Shown here piece after piece: positions 1-12,083 of a stretch of DNA of 64,000 bases. A model generated the notes under the pieces. It saw only the letters and a program-made list of their open reading frames with translations. It searched no databases and was not told the origin of the DNA. Source of the stretch: Hydnum rufescens UP504. Lineage: Eukaryota > Basidiomycota > Agaricomycetes > Cantharellales > Hydnaceae. Within the stretch, counting starts at the first letter, position 1, and each line of letters opens with the position of its first letter. The stretch spans positions 72,283 through 136,282 of the forward strand of contig MU128913.1 in NCBI GenBank assembly GCA_014904985.1, given 5' to 3'. Made by a program: the position numbers and the translations under genes.

Positions 1-332
1 ACAAAAAAAAAAGGAGGGGGAAGGGGGAGGAATTTGGGGGGGTTAATGTACAATGGCACCCAAAGAGCAACAGTGGGCACTACTTCTATTTCTTTCTAAC
101 TAAACATATTTCTCATCATTCTAGGTATCCTCTCGATGCACGAAACCCCACAATGAGAACACCGCCAAGGTCCAAGATGAACCACAGACCTGTGCAGCAC
201 CTGCAACCCAATACCAACACTCCTGGGTCAATACTGAACCCAAGAACAAAGCCCCAAGTCCCTGCAACTTATGCAATGGGAGGCAAAGCATGGTACCACA
301 CACCCACCAAAGTGGGTGTGTGGTACTCTAAG

Positions 333-439
333 GTGAGTCTCCTGTAAGTATAGGTACAATGGCGCCAAAAGAGCAGCAAGAGCAGCTCTTTTGGCGCAGT
401 CCCTCCATCTTCTAATACTAATCTACTATTCATTATTAG
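333..439 (+). other. Predicted intron of an E1 array unit, with B hairpin
   Basis: The donor GTGAGT lies directly after palindrome A (292-324). Palindrome B (361-397) is inside, a TACTAAT branch motif is near 412 and the acceptor ATTAG ends at 439, giving 107 nt. The same intron is present in inverted orientation at 12512-12618, also 107 nt. Splicing is inferred from signals only. Confidence 0.6.
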
Positions 440-607
440 ACACCCTCCCTTTACGAAACCCACCTGACCGGAACACGATGAAGCCCCGCACGAAGTATGG
501 ATGTGCACAGCCGCATCAGACCCTGATCCCAAGCAACCTGTGCACTACACAATGATGGAGGAATGTAGTACCACATGCCTGCTGCAGCGGGTGTGTGGTA
601 CTATCAG

Positions 608-719
608 GTGAGTATTCATCATCATGTACACAGCAGCACCAAAAGAGCAGCCTCTGCTGCTCTTTTGGTGCTGCTTCCTTTTTGTTTTTTACTAACACAT
701 TGTTTGGTTATTATTCTAG
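608..719 (+). other. Predicted intron of an E1 array unit, with perfect 20-bp B stem
   Basis: The donor GTGAGT is at 608, a TACTAAC branch motif at about 690-696 and the acceptor TTCTAG ends at 719 (112 nt). The B hairpin is a perfect 20-bp stem, 632-651 against 656-675, with loop CTCT. Palindrome A ends four bases before the donor. The mirrored copy in E2 is 12229-12340, also 112 nt. This is the clearest example of the unit design. Confidence 0.65.
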
Positions 720-865
720 GGTGCCTCCCTACACAGCAACCCATCCAATGAGAACACGGATGATACCCTACGTGAATACAGACGAGGCCCCACCCGAAAT
801 ACAGATGTGCACAGCCACCTGGGCAAGTGCTACAAAATCAAACCCTGGAATGCCTGCGAAATGAA

Positions 866-1690
866 GGCCCCTACAGTATATGCATGCAAAGTTCTTGTAT
901 CTTGCAAGAACTTTTAGCTGGTATGTGATCTGTCATCTTTTCAGTGTAATCCCTACCTGTGGGGAGCAGATTTGGTGGATATATCCATCCAATATTCAGT
1001 ATATACATTATAATTATGTAATTATGGATTCAATAAATATAATAATATCCCATTATGGGATTTTAGGAATTACCTAATGAGGTGATATATCACTACAGGG
1101 ATTGTAACCTTACTGACAGGATGTAAGCTTTTTTTCAGCAAGTTACAGCTGATGATATATCCTTAGTAACAGACATGGCTGGCTGTGTTACGAATCCTGT
1201 GCACACCTCCACATGGCTATGCCCCACTTCCATATGTATCCCCCTTAGCATATGTACTTCCAAGGCAGTGTATGCTTGGGTACTCCAAAGGTGTCCAAAG
1301 TGTTGAAGGACCATAATGATGTGGATGGAGTACAGATTGGGACAGGTGATGTGGATTCAGGGACTGGGGGCAGAGGAGGAGGAGGGGAGTCTGGATTGGC
1401 AACTCCATGGACTCATGTGGGGAGCAAGGGAATGACAGGTGCTGACAACAGCGCCAATGCTGCCACTGGTTGCCTACCCAGCCCATAGCCCGCTGGCCGA
1501 GGCCTGATATAATGAGGGCAATAATACTAAGAGAAATGCCAATAATGGCAAGGATGACAATAACCCCCTTAGTAAATGGAGGGAGAGAGGACATGAGAGC
1601 ATTTGAAGAAGTAGGTGCCATATGATAGAGTCGATGAAGACTGATACTCTGATGGGTAAGTCCTTAGGCGGAAGCAAATGTCAATTTGAT
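866..1690. repeat. Non-array block inserted in E1
   Basis: Array exon sequence stops near 865 and resumes near 1691 with a 'GATCCTGA' exon start like that after 36753. Positions 866-1176 recur inverted at 11770-12083 and share GATGATATATCCTTAGTAAC with the LTR at 16554-17348, so this is probably LTR-derived. A minus-strand open frame at 1217-1621 has one strongly hydrophobic, membrane-like segment near its start. I do not recognise it and doubt it is a gene. Exact ends are not resolved. Confidence 0.45.
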
Positions 1691-2108
1691 CCTGACATGC
1701 CCCCACCGAACAAACACACGAGACTGGCAACCCACATGCCAAATGAACCACAGGCATAAATGATGACCAGGCCCCATACGCAAACCCGAATACTACCTAT
1801 GCGACTGGGGTACAAAATGAGTACCATGCACCCACTGAAGTGGGTGTACTCCAAGGTTTTTTTTTTTTTATTTCTATATGTACAGTGATGCAAAAGGAGC
1901 AGCTTGCGCTGCTCCTTCTGCATCACTTCAAATTTTTTTTTAAATCCAAACCAAAACAATGACCCACCCGAATGATAACCTGCAACCCATCCAGCAGCAA
2001 ACTGCCAAGCCATGCCCCCCTCAGTGGTGATCAACAAGCCGGCCAAACCCCCAATGAAACAATGCAAGGCACCACACACCCATTAGGATGGGTGTGTGGT
2101 GCTACTAA

Positions 2109-2218
2109 GTAAGTATTTTTTTTGGACTTGTATATGCAAGCAGCGCAAAAAGAGCAGCAATAGCTGCTCTTCTTGCACTGCTTTGAATTTCTAACTTATA
2201 TATTATAACTTATTCCAG
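2109..2218 (+). other. Predicted intron of an E1 array unit
   Basis: The donor GTAAGT at 2109 follows palindrome A (2068-2103). B lies at 2138-2183, a CTAAC motif near 2191 and the acceptor CCAG ends at 2218 (110 nt). Spacing and order match the other array introns. Confidence 0.55.
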
Positions 2219-2340
2219 ATTCTCATACAACAGATACTGCCCAACACCCCATGCCCCCTCCCTGAACCCGCCTCTGAATGCTGGACAGTACCACACACCT
2301 GCCCTAGTGGGTGTGTGGTGTTTTTTTTTATTGAATTTTT

Positions 2341-2669
2341 AAATAAATAAATAAATATACAAGTAAATAAGAACAGAACCACCACCCCACAACTGGTATG
2401 ATAATAATAAATAAATAATTATAAATGAAACCCAGGGGTATAATGTAATAATAAATAATTGTGGTCATCCCCATTAAGCCCAGATAGTCTGCTGCAAGTC
2501 TAAGATTTTTTAAGTCCCAGTTTCAGCCAACTCTGGGTGAGAAGGTTGACTGAAGTGAAAATCATAAAAAGGCTGATTTTGGCCGTAATAATGAAGGGAC
2601 CTAGTTAGGTCCATTATCTGGCTGGGAAATGGTACCTAATCAGGTAGGCTTAGGTGACTGACCAAGGTG
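2341..2669 (-). repeat. E1 subterminal region and terminal inverted repeat
   Basis: An AT-rich strip of AATAAATA repeats is followed by a conserved block with a GGTACC-type hairpin, then the terminus ending GACTGACCAAGGTG. The same block, in the other orientation, begins E3 (25767) and E4 (30253). It marks the left end of an E1 copy that lies inverted. Confidence 0.75.
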
Positions 2670-4322
2670 CTAAACATGTGCCAAGAATCAGCTTATTCCA
2701 TTTACTTCTAGGTATTCAACTCCCTTTTCAGGTAAAAAGAGAACAAAAAGCTATCATGAATGTTAAACAGTTCAAAATAGACCTGAACTAGGTGGAATAG
2801 GCTTATAATATTATAGCCCTGACTATATCTGAAAATGGAATGAATTGGATGTGTGGGAGTGGCTGGAATTGTGGGGGAGGGGGAGGAAGATCAAAAGTGA
2901 ATTACATAAAATGTAGACCAGAGGTGGCTCTGATATTGCACCACTGAGTTAATACATATATGGGGATTGTACATGCAAGATATCAGCCAAACTGGACTCC
3001 ATTTAAGCAGTGCTCCACAGGCCTCCCCCCTAAACAACAATTTCCTCCCCAGAGCCTTCCATCCATGTAATTGCCCTGAAAATGCACACTTGGATCATCC
3101 AAATACATCTATAACATCCCTCAAAATTTCAAATTTATGACTCCAGTGTCAGAGTCTCCATAATATTTTCAAGTTTCACTGAAATGCACCTCCAGGTTGG
3201 ACATTTCCAGAGCTCCAATCACTCTGATTTTTTGTTAGTTACACCTACTCACTATTTGAGGCTCAGCCCCAAAATATCAGCCCATTCTGAGGACTTTTGA
3301 CATCTGTCACATGACCAAGATCTTCCCCTCCCCCTGCTTCACTCAGTCCTCTAGTTTGTATGGACTTTGTTGCCATCTGTAGTAGTAGTATGTGACAGTG
3401 TATGATTCAAATTTCAAGATATTCCATGCAATATTCATGGAGTTATTCAAGAAACATTCTAGATCATTCAATTTGGGGCTCGGTATTTCCACTAAATACT
3501 GCTGTTCTGACCCCCAAATTGAATTGATCTAGAATGTTTCTTGAATGACTCCATGAATATATCATGGAATAACTTGAAATTGAATCATACACTGTCACAT
3601 ACTACTACTACGGATGGCAACAAAGTCCATACAACTAGAGGACTGAGTGAAGCAGGGGGAGGGGAAGATCTTGGTCATGTGACAGATGTCAAAAGTCCTC
3701 AGAATGGGCTGAAAATTTGGGGCTGAGCCTCAAATAGTGAGAAGGTATGGCCTACAAAAAATTAGAGTGATTGGAGCCCTGGAAATGTCCCAACTGCAGG
3801 GGATATTTCAGTGAAACTTGAAAATATTATGGAGACTCTGGCACTGGAGTCATGAATTTGAAATTTTGAGGGATGCTATAGATGTGTTTGGATGACCTAA
3901 GTGTGCATTTTCAAGGCAATTGCATGGATGGAAGGCTCTGGGGAGGAAATTGTTGTTTAGGGGGGAGGCCTGTGGAGCACTGCCTAAATGGAGTCCAGTT
4001 GGGCTGATATTTGGCATGTGCACTCCCCATATATGTACTAACTTAGTGGTGTAATATCAGGGCCACCCCTGCTCTACATCTTATGTAATTCACTTTTGAT
4101 CTTTCTCCCCCTCCCCTCAATTTCTGCCACTTCCACACATCCAATTCATTCCATTTTTGGATATAGTCAGGGCTATAACATTATAGGCCTATTCCACCTA
4201 GTTTGAGTGTAATTTAAAGTGTTCAACATTCATGGTAGCTTGTTGTTATCTTTTTACCTGAAAAGGGAGTTGAATATCTAGAAGTAAACAGAATAAGCTG
4301 ATTTTTGGCACATGTTCATTTA
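2670..4322. repeat. Long inverted repeat of about 1.65 kb
   Basis: The left arm at about 2670-3479 pairs with the right arm at about 3513-4322 at high but imperfect identity, separated by a loop of about 33 bases. Landmarks are ATTCAATTTGGGG (3467-3479) facing CCCCAAATTGAAT (3513-3525). No convincing coding capacity is seen. Transcription through it would form long double-stranded RNA. A rearranged copy follows the gap at 49257-50230. E1 inserted at its left edge, where the expected repeat continues as CATGTGCC. Confidence 0.8.
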
Positions 4323-5060
4323 ATTATATGATTATACCCCATGTAAAATTTCAAGTCCATACCTTGTCTGTGGGGAGAGTAAATTGATTTTCAATGTTTA
4401 AACTTGTTTCCCTTATATCTCTGTGATTACTGCATGGATCTGGCTGAAATTTTGATATGTTCTTCACCTAAACAGTGTATAATCATGTGCCAAATTTCAG
4501 AACAATCCTTGCACTCCTTACATTTCAGCAATTTCCAGTGCTTCTGGTACCTATTGTCCAGTTCATTCCCTTAAAGTGCATGGACCAAGCTGACCCTGGC
4601 ACATAATTTTTACATTATATAGTATGGCTTTTTGCAATTTTCAAGTCTCTAGCTATTCTGCAAGGGGAGGAAATGAAATTTCAATGTTGTTAGCAAATAA
4701 GCCTTCTTGACAGTCAATCCAATTATGGAGGTGGAAATGACTACTAGCATAAGGGATGCCAGTGGAAATGAACAGGCAGGTGAGGTCCAGTGTTGGTGTT
4801 GATGACATATGGACCAAGAAAGGGTGCAGACCCACTTGCCACCTGATAGGGGTAGTGCAGAGTGCACAAGGCTCGCAGTTGACCTTACAAGTGGGTAATG
4901 GAAATCTGAAGACAGGGTTGGTGCAGGCAGAACTTGCAGCGGACCTTTGAGATGGCTGATTCACCCTGTTAATTGACTGAGAAGAGTGGCACAGAGCCCA
5001 AGGCTCGTGGCAGTCTTCCAGACTTAGAGTGCATGGAAGCAAATTTCCACACTTGACAAA
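4323..5060. repeat. Dispersed noncoding repeat continuing from the inverted repeat
   Basis: This stretch shares most of its sequence with 49700-50230, including repeated phrases such as GGCTGAAATTTTGATATG and GCCAAATTTCAGAAC that recur at intervals of about 200 bases. I see no domain-bearing open frame. Confidence 0.55.
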
Positions 5061-8000
5061 ATGGAACTATCAGTTGCTCACTCACAACCCATGACCCTCG
5101 CCACAAATCGCAGCAAGCTCAGTGAGTTGTCTGAGCCTGATGCTCAGTCACAACCCATGCCCCTCGCCGCAGATTGCAGCAAGCCCAGCGGGTTGTCTGA
5201 GCCTTGCATACAGTCAGACACAGATTCTCAACAAGAGTTGGGCCAGGAGATTGTTGCAGACCCTGCTCTTCATAGTGGGCAATGTGGCTCCTCTGCTCTA
5301 GGGAATTGTGTGCCTTGGACTTGGGCTAAGAATGGTGATTTGGTGGCACCATCATCAGACAGGATTTGGGCAGATTTATTCAACACAGTGGATAGTTGGG
5401 AAAAGTACTCTCAAAATTGTGCATCCCAGACAGACTGTACGTTCCTTTTCTCTTCTTTTGCCCTTCCTTGTTGACTCACATTTGTGTCGCTAGTGAGGCC
5501 TTTATTACAGATATACTACATCCAGAAGGAGTGGACTCTGGTGTTCTCAAATAGTCAGTGGCACTTCCAATTCTTGGGCTTCCCAACATCCCCCAATATG
5601 GGGCATGCCCCACATAACCAGGAATTGCTGCCAAAGCCAACTAAGTGGCCTCTTTGCCCTCGTGGAACCTTGGAACCCATGACTACACTCTTCAGCCAAA
5701 TATGCTCAATCCCTTGACCCCTTATCATCCTTATATCTATCGCCTCAAGTCTGATCTGCCTCCTTATGTCTCTGCAATGTGCTCAATGAATGATGGGATA
5801 AAAACCCCTCTGCCTTACTATAAAGAGCTATATTGGTGATTTTTCGCAGATTCCTTCACCATTGCAAGGGACTGGGAAATAATTGCTGAGGCATGGAAGG
5901 TGCCAGGAATTCCCCTCTCCCCACCAAGCCACATGGTCTAGAGAAGCAATACTCTGTGCAGCTCATTGAGGACTTCATTTGGGAAAATCTGGAACTCTCT
6001 CTTAATTTACTCATGAATTATGCCTACAATAACAGAGGATTTGCCAAATACATCATGCACATTTGCTTCGACCATCTTGCATGTACATACAAATTAGAAC
6101 TGCTGAGCTTTGGTGTGGATGACCGAAGGGTTGGGGCTATATATCGCTTCCCCCTCAATCCTGATGTTGGATCCATGGTGGATGATATGATTCGATGAGG
6201 TGTACCAGTCTTTGGTGTTCAGGAGTGTCCATCCCAGGTTCATTGTGATATTATTCCCAATCACACTCCCAAATCTCCCAAGGTGTCAGCAGCTGTAGAT
6301 GCAGAGTCTGCTGCTGCAATGAAGCAGTGGAAGGTGGATAGGCTCCAAGTTGAGGAGCATGTGGTGCATGTTGAAATTCCTCTGATCCATGTCTCTCACC
6401 CCGATCCATGGCATATAAGACCACATGAGGGATATCCTGGCAAATCCAGTAGTGATGATGAAGAACACTCCCTATCATACATTGCAAGCCATATGTTTGG
6501 TGCAATGATATGTGTGAAACACATGTGGCCATCTTGCACAACTTGCTTGGCCCTGGTCCATGGCCCTCTGCCCAGACACATGTGGTGCCAGGATTCCATT
6601 GGGTGTATGAGTATGGGGAAAGGATCAAAGTCTATGATAATGAGGAGGATGATCCAATGTTCAGCGCACCGAAACCTGCAGCAAGCAGTGGTGTGGATGA
6701 TGATGACGGAATGGACATCTTTGGGGCAATCATGGGGAACCCTTTTGACACAGAATTTGATGACACTTATGACAGCCATGATGAAGATGATGATTATCAG
6801 AGAGAACCATCCCCCTTGGATCCTGGTCAAGAGAATGCTGTGAAGGCCCTCATATTGGCTGCAGAAAATGGGGATGATAGTGCATGGCAGAAAATCAAAC
6901 TCATGCTGAGAGGGGCTCATGGGAAGAAAAGGGAAAAGTCACGTAATGGGAAACCCGCCAGAGTGACTTTGAGACTGCACTCATGAGGCTATGGAGGTCA
7001 TCCATGAAAGAAGAGAGGCAATATGAGAATGATGCAAGCCGCCATACGAAGCAGGCTCGACATGCAAATGATTATGCAGAGGCAGATTGCAGCAGAAATG
7101 AGTTGGAAGCCATAGAAAAGTCGAAAGCAGAGGAGCTTAGATGGGAAGCAGAAGCACATGTATGTGAAGTTGAGCAGTGTGAACGTGAAGCCTCTCAACC
7201 TCGCCAGAGTGCTCTACTGTCTCATCTGTGCTCCACCACCACCTACACCCAAGCCCCATCATCCCCCTGCCACCTCTGGCTCCACTCAGCATGCCCCGCT
7301 GCCTCTACCACTGGCCTGCCTCACTACCTCCTCAACCCCTGCACCTGCCCCTGGACTTCCTGATGTCAAAGCTCCATGCCCTGTGGCCCTGTTCAGCATC
7401 CCCCCCTGCCCTGGACTCTTCATATTGTCATTCTGCTGCCTGTCCCCCTGAGCCTCGTCCTGTCCCCATGTCTTGAGAACCCCAAGAGCACCTTGGGGTA
7501 TGCTTATTCCCCTGAGAGGCCACTGGGAGCCCCTAAGTGTCCAAGAATGGTGACATGATTCTCTTGCACCATTGTGGGACAATCAGAGCCAATGAGATCG
7601 GGACAGAGCCACCGAACAGGCTGGATTGTCAAGGGGGCTGTCTGAGTCCCTTTGACGTCCAGCTGGAAGGTGATCCTCTCTGTCTCCACAGAGACATATT
7701 TGGTCGAGGACACCACCATGTCAATGACACTCTCAGTCCCCACAATGACACTCCCGGTCAAGGACTCTGCCAAGATGATGACACTCCCGATCTCCATGAA
7801 GACAATCCCTGTTGCCAGGAGCTCATGGGCCGCGATCACTGCAAAGTTGAGGGTGTTCTCCTCACTCTTTGCCTCCCCCACCCAACTAGGGGCTGGAGTC
7901 TCATTTGACTCCCTTAGTGGCAGGACCATTGTCTAGTGCAATGAAGCCTGGTAACAATGTATCAAGGCCCCCACCTGAGTGCCTGAGAATGGCTCACTGG

Positions 8001-8456
8001 CCAGCATTGGATATTGAAGGGATTGATTGCACAGAGGAGCCTATGGATTGGGTGCAGAGATATTCTGAGCATGGGGTCCTTGCAGCTCACAGGCTGAGGC
8101 CGAATCAAAGGAAGGGGGTGCAATACCACATGTACCTCCTGTTCAAGGACATGGCTAAGCACAATTCCTGTCTCCAGATATTGGCAGGGTCTCTGGTCAA
8201 CAACCAGGTGGAGTCTTTCCAGTACAAAAATGACCTGGTGAACTGCTTAGGAGTGATGGAAGTGCAGTACATGCAGGAGGCCTATGTCAATGCCCATTCT
8301 ATGGCTGAGGTTAAGGAGCTTCTGGCTGTTGGTCCAATCCCTACTTGATACCCCTTGATGCCATCGATGAGATGCTGGATTACAGGCAGTTTCTGGCTCA
8401 GATAGATCCCGGCCCTGGTCCACAGCAAAGTCGCCCATGACTTCTGTTGAATTTGA
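5061..8456 (+). pseudogene. Decayed uncharacterised protein gene
   Basis: A chain of plus-strand coding-like blocks switches frame repeatedly: 5061-5474 (Ser/Gln-rich, with an internal near-repeat), 5645-5839, 5893-6198, 6510-6986 (acidic), 6983-7200 (charged, coiled-coil-like) and 7905-8348 continuing to about 8440. Block 5893-6198 looks like folded globular protein, with a conserved-looking stretch around residues 25-90. The region 7200-7900 is low-complexity and contains a degenerate short repeat (about 7690-7800). I do not recognise the family. The broken frames and repeat-rich setting suggest a dead copy of a dispersed gene or element. No intact version can be defined here. Confidence 0.45.
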
Positions 8457-8702
8457 CACAGAATGGCTAAGCAGGCGACTCTATAGTGCGTGCCAGGGAA
8501 ACCCAGCTTCTGTGACTGTTGGGATGCGACATATGGAGATGCAGTTGATCACACATAAACACCTGTCAAGGGTACCCCACTCAGTTTCAACTTGAATATC
8601 TGGCCAACCATTGGGGGCACAATGAACTCAGACATTTGCCAGATCGTGAGGTGGGCAATCACTGATATTGATTTGTTCTCAGCATCTTATCTCTCGATAC
8701 CA

Positions 8703-9170
8703 TGTCTGGAGTTTGACAGCACGTCGCGCTCAAACTCCAACCATACTACACCATCTCTACATAAATCTTGTGGTCTGGAGTTTGACAGTGCCTTGCACTC
8801 CCAACCCCGACCACACTACACTCAACTTCCTAGAATCTCTCTGTTGTGGTCTGGAGTTTGACAGTGCTTTGCACTCCCAACTCCCACTGCACCACACCAA
8901 CTTTTTGACATATCTGTTGTGGTTGAGTTTGACAGTGCCTTGCACTCCCACTCTGGCTGCACTCACTTCAACTTTTCCATGCATCCATTGTGGTCTGGAG
9001 TTTGACAGTGCTTTGCGCTTCCAACTCCAACTACCCTAGTCTCAACTTTTCCACACATCCGTCATGGCCTAGAGTTTGACAGTACACTGCATTGTGCTCC
9101 CAACTCTGGCTGTGTTAATATCTGGTTTCCCATCCAGCCATCATGGTTTGGATTTTGACACTGCACCTAT
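8703..9170. repeat. Minisatellite of about 75 bp, about seven copies
   Basis: Diverged tandem units each begin with TCTGGAGTTTGACAGTGC followed by TTGCACTCCCAACTC-like sequence. Starts lie near 8703, 8775, 8850, 8928, 8995, 9068 and 9150. Unit length varies from 67 to 85 bases. A short open frame across it is a by-product of the repeat. Confidence 0.75.
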
Positions 9171-9228
9171 TGCACTCCCCTGCTGCTAAAATCCAAGTTC
9201 CATAACAACATACTCCTTCACATTCACT

Positions 9229-9903
9229 ATGCCACCAAAAGCACCAAAAAATAAGAGAAATAAACAGGTGACAGTGCCAACTGCCAGCCCAGCCTTTTCT
9301 AAGGGTAAAATGGCAGAGTCTTCTATGGCCAGGCCTTCCACTAAGCCAGAGCAACGGGGTCATCTGATGCACCCATGAAAAGTGTAGTTGGTGATCTAGT
9401 TCAACAGTCAGCAGCTCCTCGCATGAAATGGAGTGTTGAAATACCACCACGACAGTCAGATGCACCATTGTCATCAGGGGCCCTCCACCCCCCAATCCAA
9501 TCCATGGCAGATGTAAGTCCTGCTCACTCGCCTGTCGGCTCCCTTGCCAATTCCCCAGTCCACAATACTGTCAATTCTCCAGCCTTCTCTATGGGCAGTT
9601 CTCTGGCCCTCAGAATTCCTTGGGCTCTCCTCACAGTTCCCCAGCTTCCCCAGGCAATTCTCCATACCACTCTTCACTCCAGTTGCATTCGCCCCTTGCC
9701 TTTTATTTTGATGAACCAGATTTTGATTTCCACACTCCCACTCACACTCCCACTCAAGACCATAGGGGTGATACTCCCCTATTCCTTGATGATGGGGAAG
9801 GAAGTGAGGATGAGATTGACCATGGTCTTGAGAATGGTGGAGACATTGATAGTGGCAATGAGGTCCTGGCCAAATCTCTTGGAGGTGTTAAGGGTTGTAC
9901 TTG
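9229..9903 (+). pseudogene. Decayed Pro/Ser-rich N-terminal protein fragment
   Basis: A start at 9229 opens a Lys/Pro-rich segment (MPPKAPKNKRNKQ) that stops near 9376. Coding-like sequence continues through 9375-9600 and, after a frame change, 9620-9903. It is rich in Ser-Pro pairs and ends acidic with Thr-Pro repeats near 9720-9770. The composition resembles the disordered N-terminal part of a nuclear protein. I cannot name the family. It may be the front part of a gene like the decayed one at 20692-22170, but that is a guess. Confidence 0.4.
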
Positions 9904-9949
9904 AGGTGAAAGATACGATGATGTAATCGAGTCAAATACAAGGAAATTC

Positions 9950-10342
9950 CCTTAAGGCAATTGACGAAGGAGTTGCAAAGTGGGGATTATGTAAGTCACG
10001 AGAGACAAGTACCTACGAGGAAGACTGGCTTCTTGAGACTTAATAAGCGAGGGTTTAAGATGAGAGTTGCAAGCGATAACTGAGATCATGAAAGGGGAAT
10101 TCAATCGGTTGACAATATATTCTCGATCTTCTAAAGAGCCAGTGTACATCAAGGAACTACTTATACTATTAGAGATCAAAAGGGTTTTATGGATAAAGGG
10201 GTGTTGAATAAAGGAAGGATGTATATAATAGGAATTGCTGAAAGAGGAAGGCACAATGGCAGCAAGGGTGAAGGTCACATGATGGCGCGATTGGCTTGGT
10301 TATTCGTATGTAAGCAAGGTTATGAGTATGACTCATAACAGC
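9950..10342 (+). mobile_element. LTR fragment ending ...ACTCATAACA
   Basis: Positions about 10150-10342 closely match 20330-20512, including a TATA-like ATGTATATAA, AGGAATTGCTGAAAGA and a terminal palindrome GAGT..ACTC before the final ACA. Two copies sharing one CA-type end and a promoter-like box point to an LTR. The 5' end is not recognisable, so 9950 is approximate. Confidence 0.5.
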
Positions 10343-10492
10343 ACCCCCCTTTGAGCATGAAGCACTCGAAGCGCATAACTCAAGTTTTACGAGGTGGGTG
10401 TTTTGGCAGTTTTGGCAGTTGCTGTGGTGGTTACTATAAAGGATGGGTTTGTCATGCTCGCTTCTGATTCCGTACCATCATCATCGACATGG
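10343..10492. other. Unassigned 150-bp spacer
   Basis: This lies between the LTR-like end at 10342 and the target duplication at 10493. A run of C follows the LTR end. I see no recognisable primer-binding site or gene. Confidence 0.4.
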
Positions 10493-10496
10493 CCGA

Positions 10497-11713
10497 TGTA
10501 AGCAGGGTGGTTAAAAACCAATCCAACCACTGTCCACGTCGTTGAGGAGAGGACAAAAGAAGGGAGCCATGGGGACAATTCGGATATTCAGGTCCGGGGA
10601 AATGAAGGTCTTTCTGGTTAATAGAAAATCCCAATGAACAGTGGTTGCTCAAAGGAATAGATCAGTGTCACAAAATAAAAATGTCAAGGCCACACCCTGA
10701 AGTTGTCCTCTTGACTATTCAGTCTAAATGCAGCTGTACAAAGTCTTGACAAGTGGGAAATCTCCTCCAGACAGCGGCAATACTTCAGTGCCTCAGACTG
10801 TGATAGGGGGAAAAACCAAATATTTACATGCCCCCTCCCCTTTATATACATTCCAGACCACAATTCAAAATTCCGGAAGAGAAGCGGAGATAAGGGAAGC
10901 ATAATGAAAAAGAAATGAAGCCAAAAGCTTCAAAACTGGTGGAGATATTCAAGAATCAAGTGAAAAAGAGACAAAAAACACTTTACAAGGCATTCCTCCC
11001 TTGAAACTGGATAGATTCCCTTAAGAAAAGGTGGAATAGGTCGCCCTGAGTGCTCTTTGCATCTGAATTAAGAGGGCCGGAACCAATTTGTCATTTGTGT
11101 TGGTGGAGCAAGGGGGGAGTCATGAGGAAGGGGTTGTCTTGTGAAAAATGGAGTTCGCGTCCGTTCGTTTTGCCCTTGGTACCGTTCGATGCGCATTTTT
11201 AACAGCTTTCAGGGCGTGGTACTCGCTAATGAATCCGATAAGAATTGGGTTCGAAAATTGAGAAATACTCCTTCAGAGTATAAATCATGGAGAGATATTG
11301 TTACAGGGACCGCATTTTTGATCCGTTCGTTTTGTGTTTGGTACCGTTCGATAGGTACGATTCGTATCTTTCTGGGCGTGGTCGTTCTGAGTCGATCCGA
11401 TCAAAATTGACGGAGGAATTCGAAAACTACTCCTTGAGAGTAGCATAATCCCTTTTTTGAATCATGTGACGGGTCCATGGGTCCAGAATGAAGGCCAGGC
11501 ACAGTCCATGTCATTACATAATCACAATTCTTCGCCCTTAAGGCAAAGGAACAACATGGAATGGTGGGTTTCGGACATGTAGAATTTGGATTGTTTCTCC
11601 AGTGAATGAACAATGTGAAAATTAAGGATCAGATGGACGATCAATTTGTTCGTTTGGTTGGAAAATCGGCCTCGGATAGGGTTTCTATGGTGTAGGGATT
11701 TATCCCTCCAACA
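10497..11713. mobile_element. 1.2-kb TG...CA element (solo-LTR-like) with CCGA duplication
   Basis: The element starts TGTAAGCAGGG and ends CCCTCCAACA, flanked by CCGA at 10493-10496 and 11714-11717. A sister copy with the same ends and its own duplication (CCGG) lies at 31252-32633. A TATA-like TTTATATACA is near 10849. Inside, about 11141-11410 holds two diverged copies of a repeat of about 135 bp (CCGTTCG...TTGGTACCGTTCGAT...GCTTTC.GGGCG). No coding domain is seen. TG/CA ends and a short duplication fit a solo LTR; a small TIR element is possible. Confidence 0.65.
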
Positions 11714-11769
11714 CCGATGAAGCCATTCTTTCTTTGATCAAGACAAAGGCAGCAATGGAGATTCTCCAG

Positions 11770-12083
11770 CCATGTCTGTTACTAAGAATATATCATCAGC
11801 TGTAACTTGCTGAAAAAAAGCTTACATCCTGTCAGTAAGGTTACAATCCCTGTAGTGATATATCACCTCATTAGGTAATTCCTAAAATCCCATAATGGGA
11901 TATTATTATATTTATTGAATCCATAATTACATAATTATAATGTATATACTGAATATTGGATGGATATATCCACCAAATCTGCTCCCCACAGGTAGGGATT
12001 ACACTGAAAAGATGACAGATCACATACCAGCTAAAAGTTCTTGCAAGATACAAGAACTTTGCATGCATATACTGCAGGGGCCT
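11770..12083. repeat. Inverted copy of the 866-1176 block
   Basis: This is nearly identical to 866-1176 on the opposite strand, and together with 12084-12920 it mirrors 1-1180. It contains the GATATATCATC motif and a GATATATCACC inner motif. The shared insertion implies that E1 and this arm of E2 derive from one ancestral copy. Confidence 0.7.

Larger units (their letters stand above)
1..2669 (-). mobile_element. Element E1: one half of an exon-intron array element, terminal end at 2669
   Basis: This is the outer half of a composite element that extends left of the window. The array units read rightwards: palindrome A, a GT donor, palindrome B, an AG acceptor. A-type palindromes lie near 292-324, 567-604, 1821-1850, 2068-2103 and 2288-2320. 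B-type palindromes lie near 55-90 (degenerate), 361-397, 632-675, 1883-1926 and 2138-2183. The element ends at 2669 with the inverted terminus GACTGACCAAGGTG, the reverse complement of the E3 and E4 left ends, so E1 is inverted relative to them. Positions 1-1180 are a near-identical inverted copy of about 11770-12920 in E2. No transposase is present. The internal block 866-1690 is foreign to the array. Confidence 0.75.

Noticed and set aside
608..719. B hairpins as intrinsic transcription terminators
   Set aside because: They lie between intron signals, the run after the stem is not a consistent T tract, and the context is eukaryotic.
880..1077. Identical 65-codon open frames at 880-1077 (+) and 11871-12068 (-)
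   Set aside because: They are the same repeat seen twice in inverted orientation. Sharing reflects DNA duplication, and there is no domain or codon evidence.
1217..1621. A small membrane-protein gene on the minus strand
   Set aside because: It has one hydrophobic stretch, but it lies in a repeat block with low-complexity remainder and no recognisable family.
8592..9039. Repeat-like protein with LEFDSAL motifs
   Set aside because: It is a translation of the 75-bp minisatellite and appears in several frames.
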